Source: Petrolisthes cinctipes | Lineage: Eukaryota; Arthropoda; Malacostraca; Decapoda; Porcellanidae | DNA: 64,000 bases | Direction of reading: 5' to 3' | NCBI GenBank assembly: GCA_033782935.1 | Contig: JAWQEG010000283.1 | Location: forward strand, 3,556,967 to 3,620,966 | In this document: piece by piece, positions 35,563 to 46,388 of the stretch | How the letters are laid out: each line of letters starts with the position of its first letter | How positions within the stretch are numbered: position 1 is the first letter of the stretch | Program-made: the position numbers and the translations under genes | The notes under the pieces: generated by a model | Databases searched by the model: none | Told to the model about the DNA's origin: nothing | What the model saw: the letters and a program-made list of their open reading frames with translations, nothing else

Positions 35563-35971
35563 TGGGGGAGGTGGTGGCAGAGTGGATACAGTAATGGACT
35601 GCTGATGTCAAGGACACAGGTTCAATTGAGTCCATGAGAAATCCCTGGGGTTTTTCCAAGGTGATCTGATGGTTCTGCTGTTCTTCTAGTATCCTGACTA
35701 TGCTGACACCCCCTACCCCCTATATTGTCGTCATTACACAGTATAGAAGATATTCCAAGATGATGTGAGTGATGGTATAGCTATTCTCTCCTGATAGTGA
35801 CATGTATAAATAAGGTGTCATAATCTGGTGGGACAAAAGAGAAGCTACCAACATCATCATGAAGCTCCACAGTCTCACCTAGAGTGACACTCATTAATCT
35901 CAGGGCCTCACAAGAGTCACAGACTACTTACAGAATACAGTCCTGAGGTGGTGGTAAAAAAAAAAAAAAAA
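35563..35971 (+). mobile_element. tRNA-headed SINE with poly(A), arm 1 copy
   Basis: Head GGTGGTGGCAGAGTGGATAC (A-box-like) and ACACAGGTTCAATTGAG (B-box-like). A body of about 330 bp ends in a 16-nt A run (35956-35971). The inverted counterpart with poly-T lies at 49518-49922. Different family from the SINEs at 11661 and 30536. Confidence 0.75.
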
Positions 35972-36070
35972 TTACTCATTTACTTTCTTCCACTTTTCCT
36001 ATATTCAAAAGTCTTTTTTCTGTGTGAAGTTTTATGTTTATTGAGATGGGATTTGAAAGAAAACTTCACC

Positions 36071-36562
36071 TCATTTCTCACATTCAAAGTTCTTTACTCT
36101 TGCATGGATTAGTATGTGTTTCCTTAGATCACTTTTTGTGATAAACTTTTTACCACATTCATCACATTCAAAGTTCTTTACTCCTATGTGGATAAGTATG
36201 TGTTCCCTTAGATTACTCTTGGTGATAAACTTCTTACCGCAATCATTACATTCAAAGTTCTTCTCTCCTGTGTGGAAAATTATGTGCGTATTTAGATTTC
36301 TCTTTGTAACAAACCTTTTACCACATTCATCACATTTAAAGTTCTTTCCTGTGTGATCTTGCATGTGCCGCCTTAGACGTGTTTTATCATAGAACTGGTT
36401 ACCACATTCATCACACACAAACTTTTTCTCTCCAGTATGAATCAACAAATGTCGAGTGAGACTCCATTTGGTACTAAACTGTTCATCACATTGTAGACAG
36501 ACATACTTGTTACACTTCTCTTCTCTAACTACATCCATGGTGGCATTTCCTTCCACCTCCAT
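36071..36562 (-). CDS. C2H2 zinc-finger protein, sixth finger broken
   Basis: 163 codons from Met at 36562. Five consecutive Kruppel-type fingers (C-x2-C-x12-H-x3-H) start at residues of about 20 (YVCLQCDEQF), 48 (FVCDECGNQF), 75 (FKCDECGKRF), 103 (FECNDCGKKF) and 131 (FECDECGKKF). They are joined by HTGEK-type linkers (TGEKKF, TGKNF, TGEKNF, then degenerate IGVKNF and ARVKNF). A sixth finger begins FECEK, but its second Cys codon is a TGA stop (36071-36073), and downstream residues (FKSHLNKHKTSH) reappear only after a one-base shift. The product would bind DNA in the nucleus. A possible acceptor 'cattgtttcag' lies 130 bp upstream of the Met (about 36690), consistent with a spliced 5' UTR. 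Either a recently truncated gene or an early pseudogene. Confidence 0.78.
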   Translation of the reverse strand: MEVEGNATMDVVREEKCNKYVCLQCDEQFSTKWSLTRHLLIHTGEKKFVCDECGNQFYDKTRLRRHMQDHTGKNFKCDECGKRFVTKRNLNTHIIFHTGEKNFECNDCGKKFITKSNLREHILIHIGVKNFECDECGKKFITKSDLRKHILIHARVKNFECEK

Positions 36563-38630
36563 TACTAACAGAGTTTTATTTTGTCACCAAGATGACCACT
36601 TGGTTGTTACTGGTGACAGGGTTGTCACATTAATATATTCATTCAGTCTACTTGCTGTTGGTAGATGGTCTAACCTCAACCACACATCTGAAACAATGAC
36701 AATATAACATTTATAATATTGGAAGATTCTTATATTATTGTAGAGAATATAATTACATACTGCAATATTTTGACACATTTACTGCAATATACAGTAAACT
36801 TCGAAAATCCCAATTGTCCGTATTTTTAAAAATGGTAATAAAAAAATGCCTACATGACTCACGTACATTTGAGCCACCCACACTCTACCAGCTATTGATA
36901 TTCAGTGGAAGAGTCTTTAAGAGAAAATGACCAAAATTAATTAATACAAACAAAGGAATATAAGTTCCCCATTATCACCCTCATGCTCGGGTGTTACACT
37001 TGTGATAAGCCTAACTCCTTTATAGTGAACAACTTTTCACCCTCACACTCCCTTGTTACACTCGTGATAAGCCTAACCCCTTTATAGTGAACAACTTCTC
37101 AAAACGGGCATTTTTCATACTTTTAACACATCCCAGTACATATATTTGATTTGGTGAAAAGCGCAAGTGATTGTATGAGAAAGTGACAAAGAATAATTAA
37201 TATAAACTGATGAAATGTATTTATATGAGTAGAAACTCATAGATTATTGGTGATAACTGAACTTGTCAACCATCACCCTCACTCTCCATTCACTACACTC
37301 ACACTTTTACCAACCCTTTTAGAATAAACAACCATTCAAGACATACATTGTCCATTGTTTTGGCTCAAGTTTAGAATTATTTGCAGTCACTAGCTGTGTA
37401 TGGAAACCAGAGAAACGAGTGAAAGCACTTGTAGTTTTGAGAGCGGGTGTGCAGGCAGACAGTCGTATGGATCAAATTTAAGCCCTCGGATATCTCAGAT
37501 CTGATAACTAGACAAGGGTTTCCCCCCAATTGATCCAAAATAGTGAGGGTTTACTCTACTTCAACTACAGTGTATATTTTTGCACCCCAAAGTTACTATA
37601 GGTGAATAGTAATGGTTCCTACACCTTGTACAAAAAGAGATGGCAAGAAAATTGTGAAGAGGAAAGAAACATGTGACATTGACTATTACTCATTACAATT
37701 ATCAAATGGGAATTTTAGACATCCACAATGGAACCCTAGGTAAGGTTTAAGAACAGCAACAAAAACAGAAATTACAATATTTCCCAACTTATCCTCGAAA
37801 ATCCATCATTCTCTATTTTTCTGTTAAATTACAAGTGCGTCAGTACATGTTGACAAATTTTCAAAGCCCCACAGAGGCTTTGGGGTAAATCAAGTAATTA
37901 AAAAATGCATTAAATATTTGATATTTGTATGTTCTAGAGATAGTATGACTTTACCTAACATAACCTAATCTGGATCAGGGCAGACTACCAGGACTTAACT
38001 GGGACAAATATAGGACTGGAATCAAACATGGTCAAAATTTACTGTCACACTGGGAAATGACTTAGTAAAGCAATAACAACCACCAAACAATATAGGAAGA
38101 AAATTAGGGACATTTTTACAAGTTACACATGTGCAATATGTTCAGACAACACATGGTTTTTCTTACTGTTTTTCATGTGATTCATGCGATTTTATCATCC
38201 ATTTATTGTGGAAATTCCCAGTTTTGGCCATAGCCCATCACTCCAACAATATTGGGGGAGAGCCTGGATTGTGGGTGGAGGAAAGCATAATTATGTGGTG
38301 ATGTAAGCAGCAATTAATAAACATTGTTATGAGAGGGGAAGTGGGGAAAGAGAATGACTATTTGACTATCAAGAGCTCACACTATGAATTAAAACAAAAA
38401 ATATCCCTTCAGGACTGGTCTCATGGAAGGTGCGGCCCCACTTGTAGCACTTGTGGTAAAGTGGACTGTGGGATCAAAGACCTTCCTCCCCAATGAAGCC
38501 CCCAAACTCCCTGGTCCAGTAAGCTCTGGTCCCATTTCCTTGGGATGTGCTTCGGTAGCCCAGGAATATAGGGCCATGCAGCCCCTTCTTTATTTTAATA
38601 GTAATAGTCTTCACTTTAAAATGTACACAT
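36563..38630. other. Non-coding, with one 62-bp duplication
   Basis: Contains a tandem duplication at 36968-37100 ('cacttgtgataagcctaact' / 'cactcgtgataagcctaacc', both followed by 'tttatagtgaacaact'). No protein recognised. A frame at 38389-38577 has no domain. Confidence 0.5.
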
Positions 38631-38727
38631 ACACACACACACACACACACATACGTTGCTGTGTTTTGCTGAATGAAATATTTTGTTGTTTAGCTGGTAT
38701 GTATATGTGTGTGTGTGTGTGTGTGTA
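38631..38727. repeat. (CA)n and (GT)n microsatellites in inverted orientation
   Basis: CA run at 38631-38651 and GT run at 38707-38725, about 55 bp apart. They could pair as a hairpin. Confidence 0.92.
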
Positions 38728-39911
38728 TGTGTACTCTTTCTAACAGAACTCTGTCTGTCTGAAAATGGTATGAATGAAAAATTAATAAGTATATAATAAC
38801 TTGCTAACATAAAATATAAATAAGCAAATAACACTCTTTTAAACTATAGAGCATTGTAACTGAGAGAATTAACAATCAATTAACATATGACAATTTTAAC
38901 ACGATTTGTCTGATTAGATCAATTAAAAATACAATTACATAAAAAACTTTATCTGATACAGTAATACCTGGATATATAACAAATAAATACTTGCATCCAA
39001 CACTTCATTATACACTCAGTCACTCATTGAAAACCAATAAATGTATTCCCAGGCTTGTGTTATTCATTACCATATACAATAATTAAGTGATTTACTGACC
39101 CTGTGTTAAAAGGATAGTGTGTGTTTTCCCTGACTTGTGTTATTCATTACCATACACAGTAATCCATACTATAAATGGCAAACTGTCTGTCTGTCCATTT
39201 ATAACTGGAAAATGGTTACACCTACATCCCAAACCCATATATATTCTAAATCACCATCATCAGGCAAATGTTTTGGTATGACGTACCATGACGTAACTCG
39301 ACGTAAAAATGACGTCATCTCCTATAAATCCGCTAAATAAAAACTATATATTCTGAATCAGCACCACCGGCAAAGGTTTTTATGAGTTAACATGACGTAA
39401 CTTGACGTAAAAATTATGTTAAAATGTCAAATATTCTATTTATCGGTTAAAACCATAGAGAAGAATGTGAACGGACAAATGAACTGCTCGAACATAAGTT
39501 TCAACGGATTTTTACCGTTTGAGTTGCTAAGAAAACGCGCCAAATGGACAGCTCAAACGGAAATTATCCGTTCGAGCTGAAGAAGGCAAAAATGCTATTT
39601 GGAAATTCAGTCAGTCTCCGGCATTCAACCTGAAAAGATGTATGTACTATATCGTCTTTATGTAAGTATGGCAACTGGCAAGCGGCTGAGATAGATATTT
39701 TTAACTACCGCAACAAGACTGAAATGCTTTCACATTTTATAAAGTTAATATTGACTATTTCTAAACTCCAGGGTGCATCTTTCCTGGGCAATGCTGGTTA
39801 CCTTCAACTAGTTAAGTGATATAGAGCCTATTTCACAGTGGTTTTAGTTTATGATGCTCCCCAACCAACCACACTTGACAGTCTTAGGGCTGATTTCACA
39901 GTGGTTTTGGT
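38728..39911. other. Non-coding; two copies of a 105-bp 'acgtaa' unit
   Basis: 'catgacgtaactcgacgtaaaaatgac' (39288 onward) recurs as 'catgacgtaacttgacgtaaaaatta' at 39391, each preceded by a 'tatatattct...aatca' block. 39478-39590 contains imperfect inverted 'acggatttttaccgtttgag' / 'ctcaaacggaaattatccgt' segments. No gene. Confidence 0.55.
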
Positions 39912-40181
39912 GGTATTTATCTAGACTATTGATGTTTTGTAGCAGTATTGCCACATCCAGCATGGTCTCAGTATTTTGCCTCGGTCATTTCTTGGTATTT
40001 TGCCATGGTTAGCCAATTTCTCGGTAGTTTGCCCATGTTAGGTCCCGGTAGTCTGCTTGATGCAGTCTAGGTTAGGTTAGGTAAGGTCAGACTAATTTCA
40101 AAATGCCCTATTTGAATATCTTGAAAATTGGGCATTGCCGAAGAAAATGACATGGAAGAAAAATTTTATCAATTAGTGGGG
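39912..40181 (+). mobile_element. Core-minisatellite MITE, copy H (right end lost)
   Basis: TATCTA-type left end (GGTATTTATCTAGACTATTG). The core has two 24-bp units, then 'taggttaggttaggtaaggt'. The right terminal part is replaced by unrelated sequence. Confidence 0.7.
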
Positions 40182-40825
40182 TTAATTCTGGGTGGTTCAT
40201 GAATAACATTGATACATTAATTGGGGTAAAAAGTTGAGATGCTTATAATTACTCTGTTATTTATCTCTTTATTTGGTAATATTCAAGCATTTGTCCATAA
40301 TGTATTTTCGACTCAAGGTTTTCTGAATGCAATGTTTATAGTGTTGTTTTAACGAATCTGTTGTTCACATCCGTTGCAAATAAGTGTTTCTGGAGATAAT
40401 TATCACCCCTCCCTCCCTCCACCCAATCTCTGAAAACACTAATTTTTGCCAGATATGAACTAAAGATTCAACTGAAAAACACTACAATGCATTAAATAGA
40501 ATTAGGTAGAACTCACCTGACCTGACCTGACCTAACCTAATCAGGACCGAGGCAAACTACCGGGACCTAACCAGGGTAGACTACTGGGGGCTAACCTTAG
40601 AAGTCTACCGGGACAATGTTAACACTTGGTGGCCATCTTGAATTGGTATTACAATACCTTTTTATTGGAGAGTGGCAATGAATACAGGTCTTACTACACG
40701 TGGGGCAGTTCACTGACGTCGGTTATACTCCTTAGACATGTTAAACTGGCTTTGTTATTCTCAAAACAGCACTGAAGAATACGTTCAGGGACAGACGGAC
40801 ATTCGGTACAAATGGAAGCCATTGT
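40182..40825. other. Non-coding; short orphan core-repeat piece
   Basis: 40500-40615 holds 'cctgacctgacctaacctaa' and two diverged 24-bp core units without MITE ends. The 'tgggtggttcatgaataaca' block at 40189-40215 also appears at 32896 and near 51340. Confidence 0.5.
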
Positions 40826-41088
40826 AATTAATCAAGCACACTGATTTGCTGTTGAAATGGAGGCACATTTATCAAGCACACTGATTGGCTGTTGAAATGG
40901 AGGCACATTAATCAAGCACACTGATTGGCAGTTGAAATTGAGGCACATTAATCAAGCACACTGATTGGGTGTTGAAATTGAGGCACATTAATCAAGCACA
41001 CTGATTGGTTGTTGAAATGGAGGCACATTAATCAAGCACACTGATTGGCTGTTGAAATGGAGGCACATTAATCAAGCACACTGATTGG
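40826..41088. repeat. 40-bp tandem array, inverted, six full units plus one partial
   Basis: Reverse complement of the array at 25401. Full units end at 40888, 40928, 40968, 41008, 41048 and 41088, each '...caagcacactgattgg'. A 23-bp partial unit precedes them (40826-40848). One unit is 'acatttatc' instead of 'acattaatc', another 'ttggcag', so units are individually marked. It borders the right inverted arm at the same point as in the left arm. Confidence 0.97.
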
Positions 41089-41396
41089 CCATTCCCACCA
41101 ATATGGCAACTGTACACACCGCGGGTTCAGGAAAATGGAATCAATTAAGGGTAGTTGTATTATGAAAGCTATGCATTTGTGACGGAAATAACCTATGAGG
41201 AAATGACGTACATGTATTAAGAAATGTATTTGACAGAACAGAATTGATGGTAATGATTATGGACAAACACTTGAATAATACCGTATTCTATCATTATATA
41301 ATATTATGGATTAATACTATTACCTACTTGTAACATTACTTATATATTCAGTAATGTTATGCACAATGTATTCTATTTATGAATTCGGTAAATATC

Positions 41397-41733
41397 TACT
41401 ATATTGCCGGTTGGTATTACGATGTTTTTACCTTCTTTACCCACTAATTTATACCATTCTATGACACTTTTCTTGTATGGTATTTTCTTCGGAAATGCCC
41501 CATTTCCAAGATATCTAAATGGGGCATTTTGAAATTAGTCTGACCTTACCTAACCTAACCTAGACAACAGCAGACTACCAATACCTAATCTGGGCAAACT
41601 ACCGGCACCTAACCTGATCAAACTACTTGGAAATAACCGTGTTAAAGTACCAGGACCTGTCCGGTGCAAAATACTGGGACATAGCCGGATCTGGCAACAC
41701 TGCTACAAAATGGCAATAATCTAGATAAATACC
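41397..41733 (-). mobile_element. Core-minisatellite MITE, copy I
   Basis: TATCTA-type ends (GGTAAATATCTACTATATTG left; inverted right GGTATTTATCTAGATTATTG). Mirror copy of F in the left arm. Confidence 0.82.
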
Positions 41734-41934
41734 ATGAATTATTATTATTTATTCAGTAATGTAATAATTATTATATACTCTCCTCAGGTAGTGATTTCCA
41801 GGCACTTAAATTATATACTTTAACATTATTTCAACCATCCAAAGCCTTCATCTTATTATATTTTATTTTATACTTTATTAACTTTATTCAACTCGGTTTA
41901 TAAGTTTATGTAGAGAGACTTGGTGGTATTTATC

Positions 41935-42368
41935 TAGACTATTGCCGTTTGGTAGCAGTATTGCCAGAAATGCCCATGTCCCAGTATTTTGCAACGGTCA
42001 TTTCCTGGTACTTATCCAAGGTTGTTTCCCGGTAGTTTGCCCAGGTTAGGTCCTGGTAGGTTACCCAAGTTAGGTCCCGGTAGTTTACCCAGGTTAGGTC
42101 CCAGTAGTTTACCCAGGTTAGGTCCTGGTAGCTTACCCAGGTTAGGTCCAGGTAGTTTACCCAGGATAGGTCCCAGTAATCCTGCTGTGGTCTAGGTAAG
42201 GTCAGGGAAGGTTAGGCTAATATCAAGATGCGACATTTGAATATCTTGGAAATGGTACAATTGTGGAGGAAATGTCATAGAAGAAAATAATCTTAGAATG
42301 GTCTAAATAAGTGGGTAATAAAGGTAGAAAAACCGTATGCGATAACGGCAATTGTTTAAATATTTACC
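41935..42368 (+). mobile_element. Core-minisatellite MITE, copy J
   Basis: Left end TATCTA-type, right end of the 'tgtttaaatatttacc' type. The core has about seven 24-bp units (42015-42185). The open frame across the core reflects the unit length (24 = 8 codons). The left half mirrors copy E and the right half mirrors copy A, so it looks like a recombinant between subfamilies. Confidence 0.72.
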
Positions 42369-42544
42369 GAATTTAGTCAATTCCAAAAACCTGCATTGTT
42401 TTGCCAACCAACCCACTTCAATTGCACCTCACAACACTTGTTATTATGTTGTGCTCTCATTATTACAAGTATTCTTTCACATCACCATTATGTAGCCTAC
42501 TGTTTTTAACCATTAACAACTATTCTCAGACAAAAAGACCTTTC

Positions 42545-42907
42545 GGTAAATATTGAATGAATTACCGTTATTGGGTACGGTTTTTCTACCTTCATTACCT
42601 ACTTATTTAGACTATTCTAAGACTATTTTCTTTTATGGCATTTTCTCCGCAAATACCCCATTTACAAGATAGGGCATATTCAAATAGGGCATTTTGAAAT
42701 TAGCCTGACCTTACCTGACCTGACCTAACCTAACCTAGACCGCATCAGACTACCGGGACCTAACCTGGGCAGACTACCGTGACCTAACCTTGGCAAACTA
42801 CCGGGAAATAACTGTGGTAAAGTACAGAAAATGACCGGTGCAAAATACTGGGACCTAGCCGGATCTGGCAACACTGCTACAATACGGTAATTCTTTCAAT
42901 AAATACC
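42545..42907 (-). mobile_element. Core-minisatellite MITE, copy K
   Basis: TATTGAAAG/TATTGAATG-type ends (GGTAAATATTGAATGAATTA; inverted right GGTATTTATTGAAAGAATTA). Same orientation and same following linker as copy G. Confidence 0.82.
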
Positions 42908-43107
42908 GACCTTTCCCTATTATTGCAACTTTATCAACTGTATACCCATGGAGGTATAATATAAAGGAGGCGGCATGACGTCACAAAGGTGAAGCCAACT
43001 CGCTATTGGTCGGCTGTCCTCCCTACCCCCCATTGACTCAAAACAAACCTCAGCTGATCACGTCGGACCATCAACTTCACCAACATTCTTTGCCATTTTT
43101 TGTAATA

Positions 43108-43172
43108 ATGCCGGCGTGTTCAGCATATGGGTGTACCCAGAGAGACAGGAGTCTTTCTACTACATCTCATAG
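43108..43172 (+). CDS. THAP-domain first exon of the P-like transposase
   Basis: Met at 43108, MPACSAYGCTQRDRSLSTTS then H, with the leading C-x4-C pair of a THAP (C2CH) finger. A consensus donor AG|GTAAGT follows (GT at 43173). Read without splicing, the frame stops within the donor, so splicing is required. The later half of the THAP domain (second Cys and His, AVPTIF box) is not found in the element. In full-length P elements this domain binds the transposon ends. Confidence 0.68.
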
Positions 43173-43834
43173 GTAAGTTAAGAAAGTCATACAGAAAAAT
43201 ATACGACTGAAATGGACAAATCAACGAAGTGAAATTCATCACCTGCCTCACACACCGTGACACGTACCCATGTCCTGTAGAATATTAATACTGTACACAC
43301 AAAAACTGCAAAGCCAAGGCTATTATAGTGTTGTGATATTAACTGTTAATGTATAACCTCACGTATATATGGCATTGACAGGGTTATAAAAGATAAACTG
43401 GCTCCATGGGGTGACCTACTTGTGGCCAAGTTAGGGTTGACCTGTAGGATAACTCGAGTGTTGAGAGATTGTATTATGAATGTTTTAGCATATTTCATAA
43501 TGTTTTAAAGATATTAAATTTATAATTGTGTTTACTACGCAGACTATTTGGTTGTTGAGAACTTAGGTCTAAGTTATAGTACCGTAGTCTAAGTTAAGCC
43601 AATGTGCCAAAAGAGTTTTTATAATTGTAAAATTACGGCCTGGGACTGATGATTAAAGTAATGTTTTTGTGTGAATCAGAGTGAACTGAAACTGAGTAAG
43701 TGAGATGACACACTTTATGCAGTAACATCCAGCCATCATGGTAAGATTTCATGTGGCTTATAAGTGGTAAAATGTGTTTGATACAAGACACTACACCGGA
43801 GTGTGAACTCTATTACATGACAGTTCTGGGTGTT

Positions 43835-44220
43835 ACACTACACATCTCTTCACCATAATATACACGTCTTCACTACATATCACATATCTGCAGTAACATA
43901 TACACATCTTCACTACCCTATACACATCTTCAGTACACTATACACATCTTCAGTACACTATACACATCTTCACTACACACATCTTCATAAAACACTACAC
44001 ATTCACTACACATCACACATCTTCACTACACTATACACAACACACATCTTCACTTCACTATGTAAATCTTCACTACCCTGTACATATCTTCACTACATAA
44101 TATACATCTTTACTACATTATGTAGGCTACATTTTCACTGCACATCACATTTCACAGCACACCACACATCTTCACTACACTATACACATCTTCACTTCAC
44201 TATACACATCTTACTGTATA
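43835..44220. repeat. Satellite-like tract inside the P-like element
   Basis: About twenty imperfect repeats of an 18-bp unit 'tatacacatcttcactacac' with variation in spacing. The frame open across it (43830-44246) is a consequence of the repeat and is not called as a gene. Confidence 0.88.
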
Positions 44221-44315
44221 TAATCTTATTTATATACTGTACTTAAAGTGACATAAGGCCTTCCAGAGTCTCATACTAGAACTCTTTATATAATTAATTT
44301 TATTTGCATTTGTAC

Positions 44316-44530
44316 AGTTGCCCACACATGAAACTGGTATGGCTCGTTACTTGTGAGGTGGCTACAACGAAAGGAAATTTAAGTGAAAAAAAGATGTAGT
44401 TTGTTGACAGGCAGACAGTAAAATATTATTACTATCTGCTTGTCAACAAACTATAACTTTTGCTCACTTTCTTTCACGTTGTAGGTATCTCTCAAGTAGC
44501 GAGGCATACCAGATTCATGTGTGGGCAACT
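44316..44530. repeat. 215-bp foldback (long hairpin) inside the P-like element
   Basis: Outer arms AGTTGCCCACACATGAA and its complement at 44514-44530; inner arms 'gtttgttgacaggcagacag' and its near-complement, with a loop of about 8 nt near 44424. Pairing is roughly 80 percent over about 100 bp per arm. It may be a separate foldback MITE nested in the transposon, or a dsRNA-forming hairpin. Flanks are ...gtac and atac... without a clear target duplication. Confidence 0.85.
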
Positions 44531-44983
44531 ATACTTGTTCTTATTTCTCTGTACCCTTATAATACTGTCTGTGGGTTGGTGTGTAAGCTATGACCTTCTC
44601 TTTTACTATACTTTTTGCATAAAATAAACTATTCATTCATTAATTCATTCATTCTTTCATTCATACTCCTAGGAAAAGTTTGCGAGAAGAGGTAAGGCTC
44701 TGGAAACAACGGTATTTAATGGGTTTAAGTACTTTTGATAATATACAGAATTGGATAATTTTATGCAGTTATCATATATGAAACAAATTCAAGTCTCTTT
44801 CTGGCTCAAATTACAGTTAATATGAGAAAATAAGAGCATAATTGTAGTGGGTTTATAGCGGCCGGGGCAATGTTTTGAGTCAATGGGGGGTAGGGTAATA
44901 GGCTCCGCCCCTGGCTTCACTTTGGGTGTACAGGACGAGCGGCTCATGCCGCCTCCTCTATATTATACCTCCATGTGTATACC

Positions 44984-45150
44984 TTTACTACCATATTAAT
45001 AAACATAATACCTTTCCAAACAACCTTCTACAATTCATATATCACAAACATAAGTAACAAGCACCACAAAAGTAGGCAATCATGCAGCCACGTACCAAAT
45101 TAATGTCCAACAGTAAGCCTGGCTCAGCCAACGTGGTTTGGGTTGGTTAG
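44984..45150. repeat. Linker repeat, right part after the P-like insertion
   Basis: Continues the linker interrupted at 42946 ('tttactaccatattaataa' to 'gtggtttgggttggttagga'). It lacks both the hAT and the 21514-type MITE. Confidence 0.85.
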
Positions 45151-45535
45151 GATGAGATGCCATGTTGCAGTGTTGCCAGATTTTCTGGCCTAAAGTAGCG
45201 GAATCTGGCCTCAAAAGTAGCGGATTTCAAGCATAATTAGCCCAATATTTATTCGAGAATCAAACTTACTATTTAGCCGTTGTTCCCCTTGTTTTCCATA
45301 CTGGCAAACTTCCCTGATATTCCAAACTACATGCTGGCATCACATTTACCTACTTTTATTCTGTACTTGTTTCTAATTTTTTTTTTTTTTTCACTTGTGG
45401 AAACTGAAATTATCAAACTTAAGAATAAATAATATATTTCTCTATTTTTGTTTTAATTCACAGTTTTCATCTCGTATTTACATAACTTTTTTTTAACTTA
45501 CAGAACTAATCACCTTTCTCTTTGTAGAGAGATTT
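45151..45535. other. Non-coding AT-rich sequence with poly-T tracts
   Basis: Begins with a 'gcagtgttgccagattttct' phrase resembling the family's inner terminal sequence, but no MITE end is present. T-runs at 45378-45392 and 45486-45496. No gene. Confidence 0.5.
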
Positions 45536-45812
45536 GGTTGTATTTATCTAGACTATTGCCGTTTTGTAGCAGTGTTGCCAGATACGGCTAGGTCCCAGTA
45601 TTTTGCCCTGGTCATTTCCTGGTAGTTTGCCCAGGTTAGGTCCCGGTAGTCAGCTGTGGTCTTGGTTTGGTTAGGTAAGGTCAGGCTAATTTCAAAATGC
45701 CCCAATGGACATGGGACATTTCCGAAGAAAATTGTCTTATAATGTTATAAATTAGTGGGTAAAGAAGGTAAAAACATGGTAATACCAACCGGCAATTGAG
45801 TAGATATTTACC
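45536..45812 (+). mobile_element. Core-minisatellite MITE, copy L (carries an empty site)
   Basis: TATCTA-type ends, short core. It is the unoccupied counterpart of the locus where copy D sits in copy E: 'gaagaaaattgtctt' here versus the split version at 23941/24294. Confidence 0.82.
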
Positions 45813-46019
45813 GACTTGGTCCAATATCCACAATATATATGTAAATACTATACAAAATGTCCACTTTGGGTGATAATATACTCTGGTGCCTCCATGTGTC
45901 TGTCTAGTGCTGGGTTGACAGATGCTTCAATGAGAAATAGGACAGACTCATAATGAAAATAGGACGGTAAATTTACACAAGTACTGGGTTCACTATACAG
46001 TATTGTGTATTTTAGTATT

Positions 46020-46245
46020 ATTACCCACTATTTGGGACCATTCTAAGACACTTTACATCTATCATGTTTCTCTTTCATTTTACAAACATAACTTGAAAAT
46101 TATTCTGACCTAACCTAACCTAGACCACAGCAGACTACTGGGACCTAACCTGGGCAAACTGCAGGGATATAACCAGTGTAAACTATCATAAAGTGACTGG
46201 GGCAAATTCCCAGTACCTAGCCGGATGTGGTAACACTGCGCGGCC
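46020..46245 (-). mobile_element. Core-minisatellite MITE, degenerate copy M
   Basis: Mirror of copy C, with one and a half core units; ends not clear. The intervening 45813-46019 mirrors 23570-23860, except that the 60-bp repeat present three times in the left arm is single here. Confidence 0.62.
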
Positions 46246-46388
46246 CTAGCCAAGAACACAGTACTACTGTAATAATACCAAAAGGATTTTTGCCCTCCAA
46301 AAAAGGACAGACCATGAAATATATATACACCAAAAATTATACCAAACCAGTTTCTCTTCATTTTTACAAGTCATAGCAGAGAATTTAG

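Larger units (their letters stand above)
32300..36022. repeat. Inverted duplication, arm 1 (partner 49455-52330)
   Basis: Near-identical blocks appear in reverse order and orientation in the partner: the 'gaagactacagacggtgggt' block, an LTR-like unit, the P-like element with its THAP fragment, a SINE, and the 3' end of the zinc-finger gene. Arm 1 has about 1.3 kb (33417-34727) absent from arm 2. Matching flanks of the P-like element in both arms (TTACTGAT on its left) show that a segment was duplicated, not that elements inserted twice. Confidence 0.9.
41089..42540. repeat. Right inverted arm, proximal part (partner of 22.1-25.4 kb)
   Basis: Sequence outward from the array ('caccgcgggttcaggaaaat', 'gacggaaataacctatgagg', 'gtaacattacttatatattc') mirrors 25100-25400. 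41734-41934 mirrors 24577-24765. Arms differ by scattered substitutions and small indels, so this is an old duplication and not an assembly mirror. Confidence 0.9.
42947..44975 (+). mobile_element. P-element-like DNA transposon, complete ends, non-autonomous
   Basis: 2,029 bp. The TIR begins CATGGAGGTATAATATA and continues AGGAGGCGGCATGA on both sides, nearly perfect for 33 bp. More diverged inverted similarity extends to about 100 bp (42947-43044 and 44872-44975, out to 'ccccccattgactcaaaa'). The CATG start, the 8-bp duplication and a THAP-encoding first exon are all P-superfamily traits. A single short THAP exon survives. The rest holds intron-like sequence, a satellite-like tract (43835-44220) and a 215-bp foldback (44316-44530), with no catalytic RNase-H-fold coding. 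It probably relied on a transposase supplied in trans. Confidence 0.9.
42939..44983 (+). repeat. 8-bp target duplication of the P-like element (outer limits)
   Basis: TGTATACC at 42939-42946 and 44976-44983 immediately flank the element. The related linker at 27750-27965 has one TGTATACC followed directly by 'tttactaccatattaataaa', exactly the sequence to the right of the element here. Confidence 0.95.
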
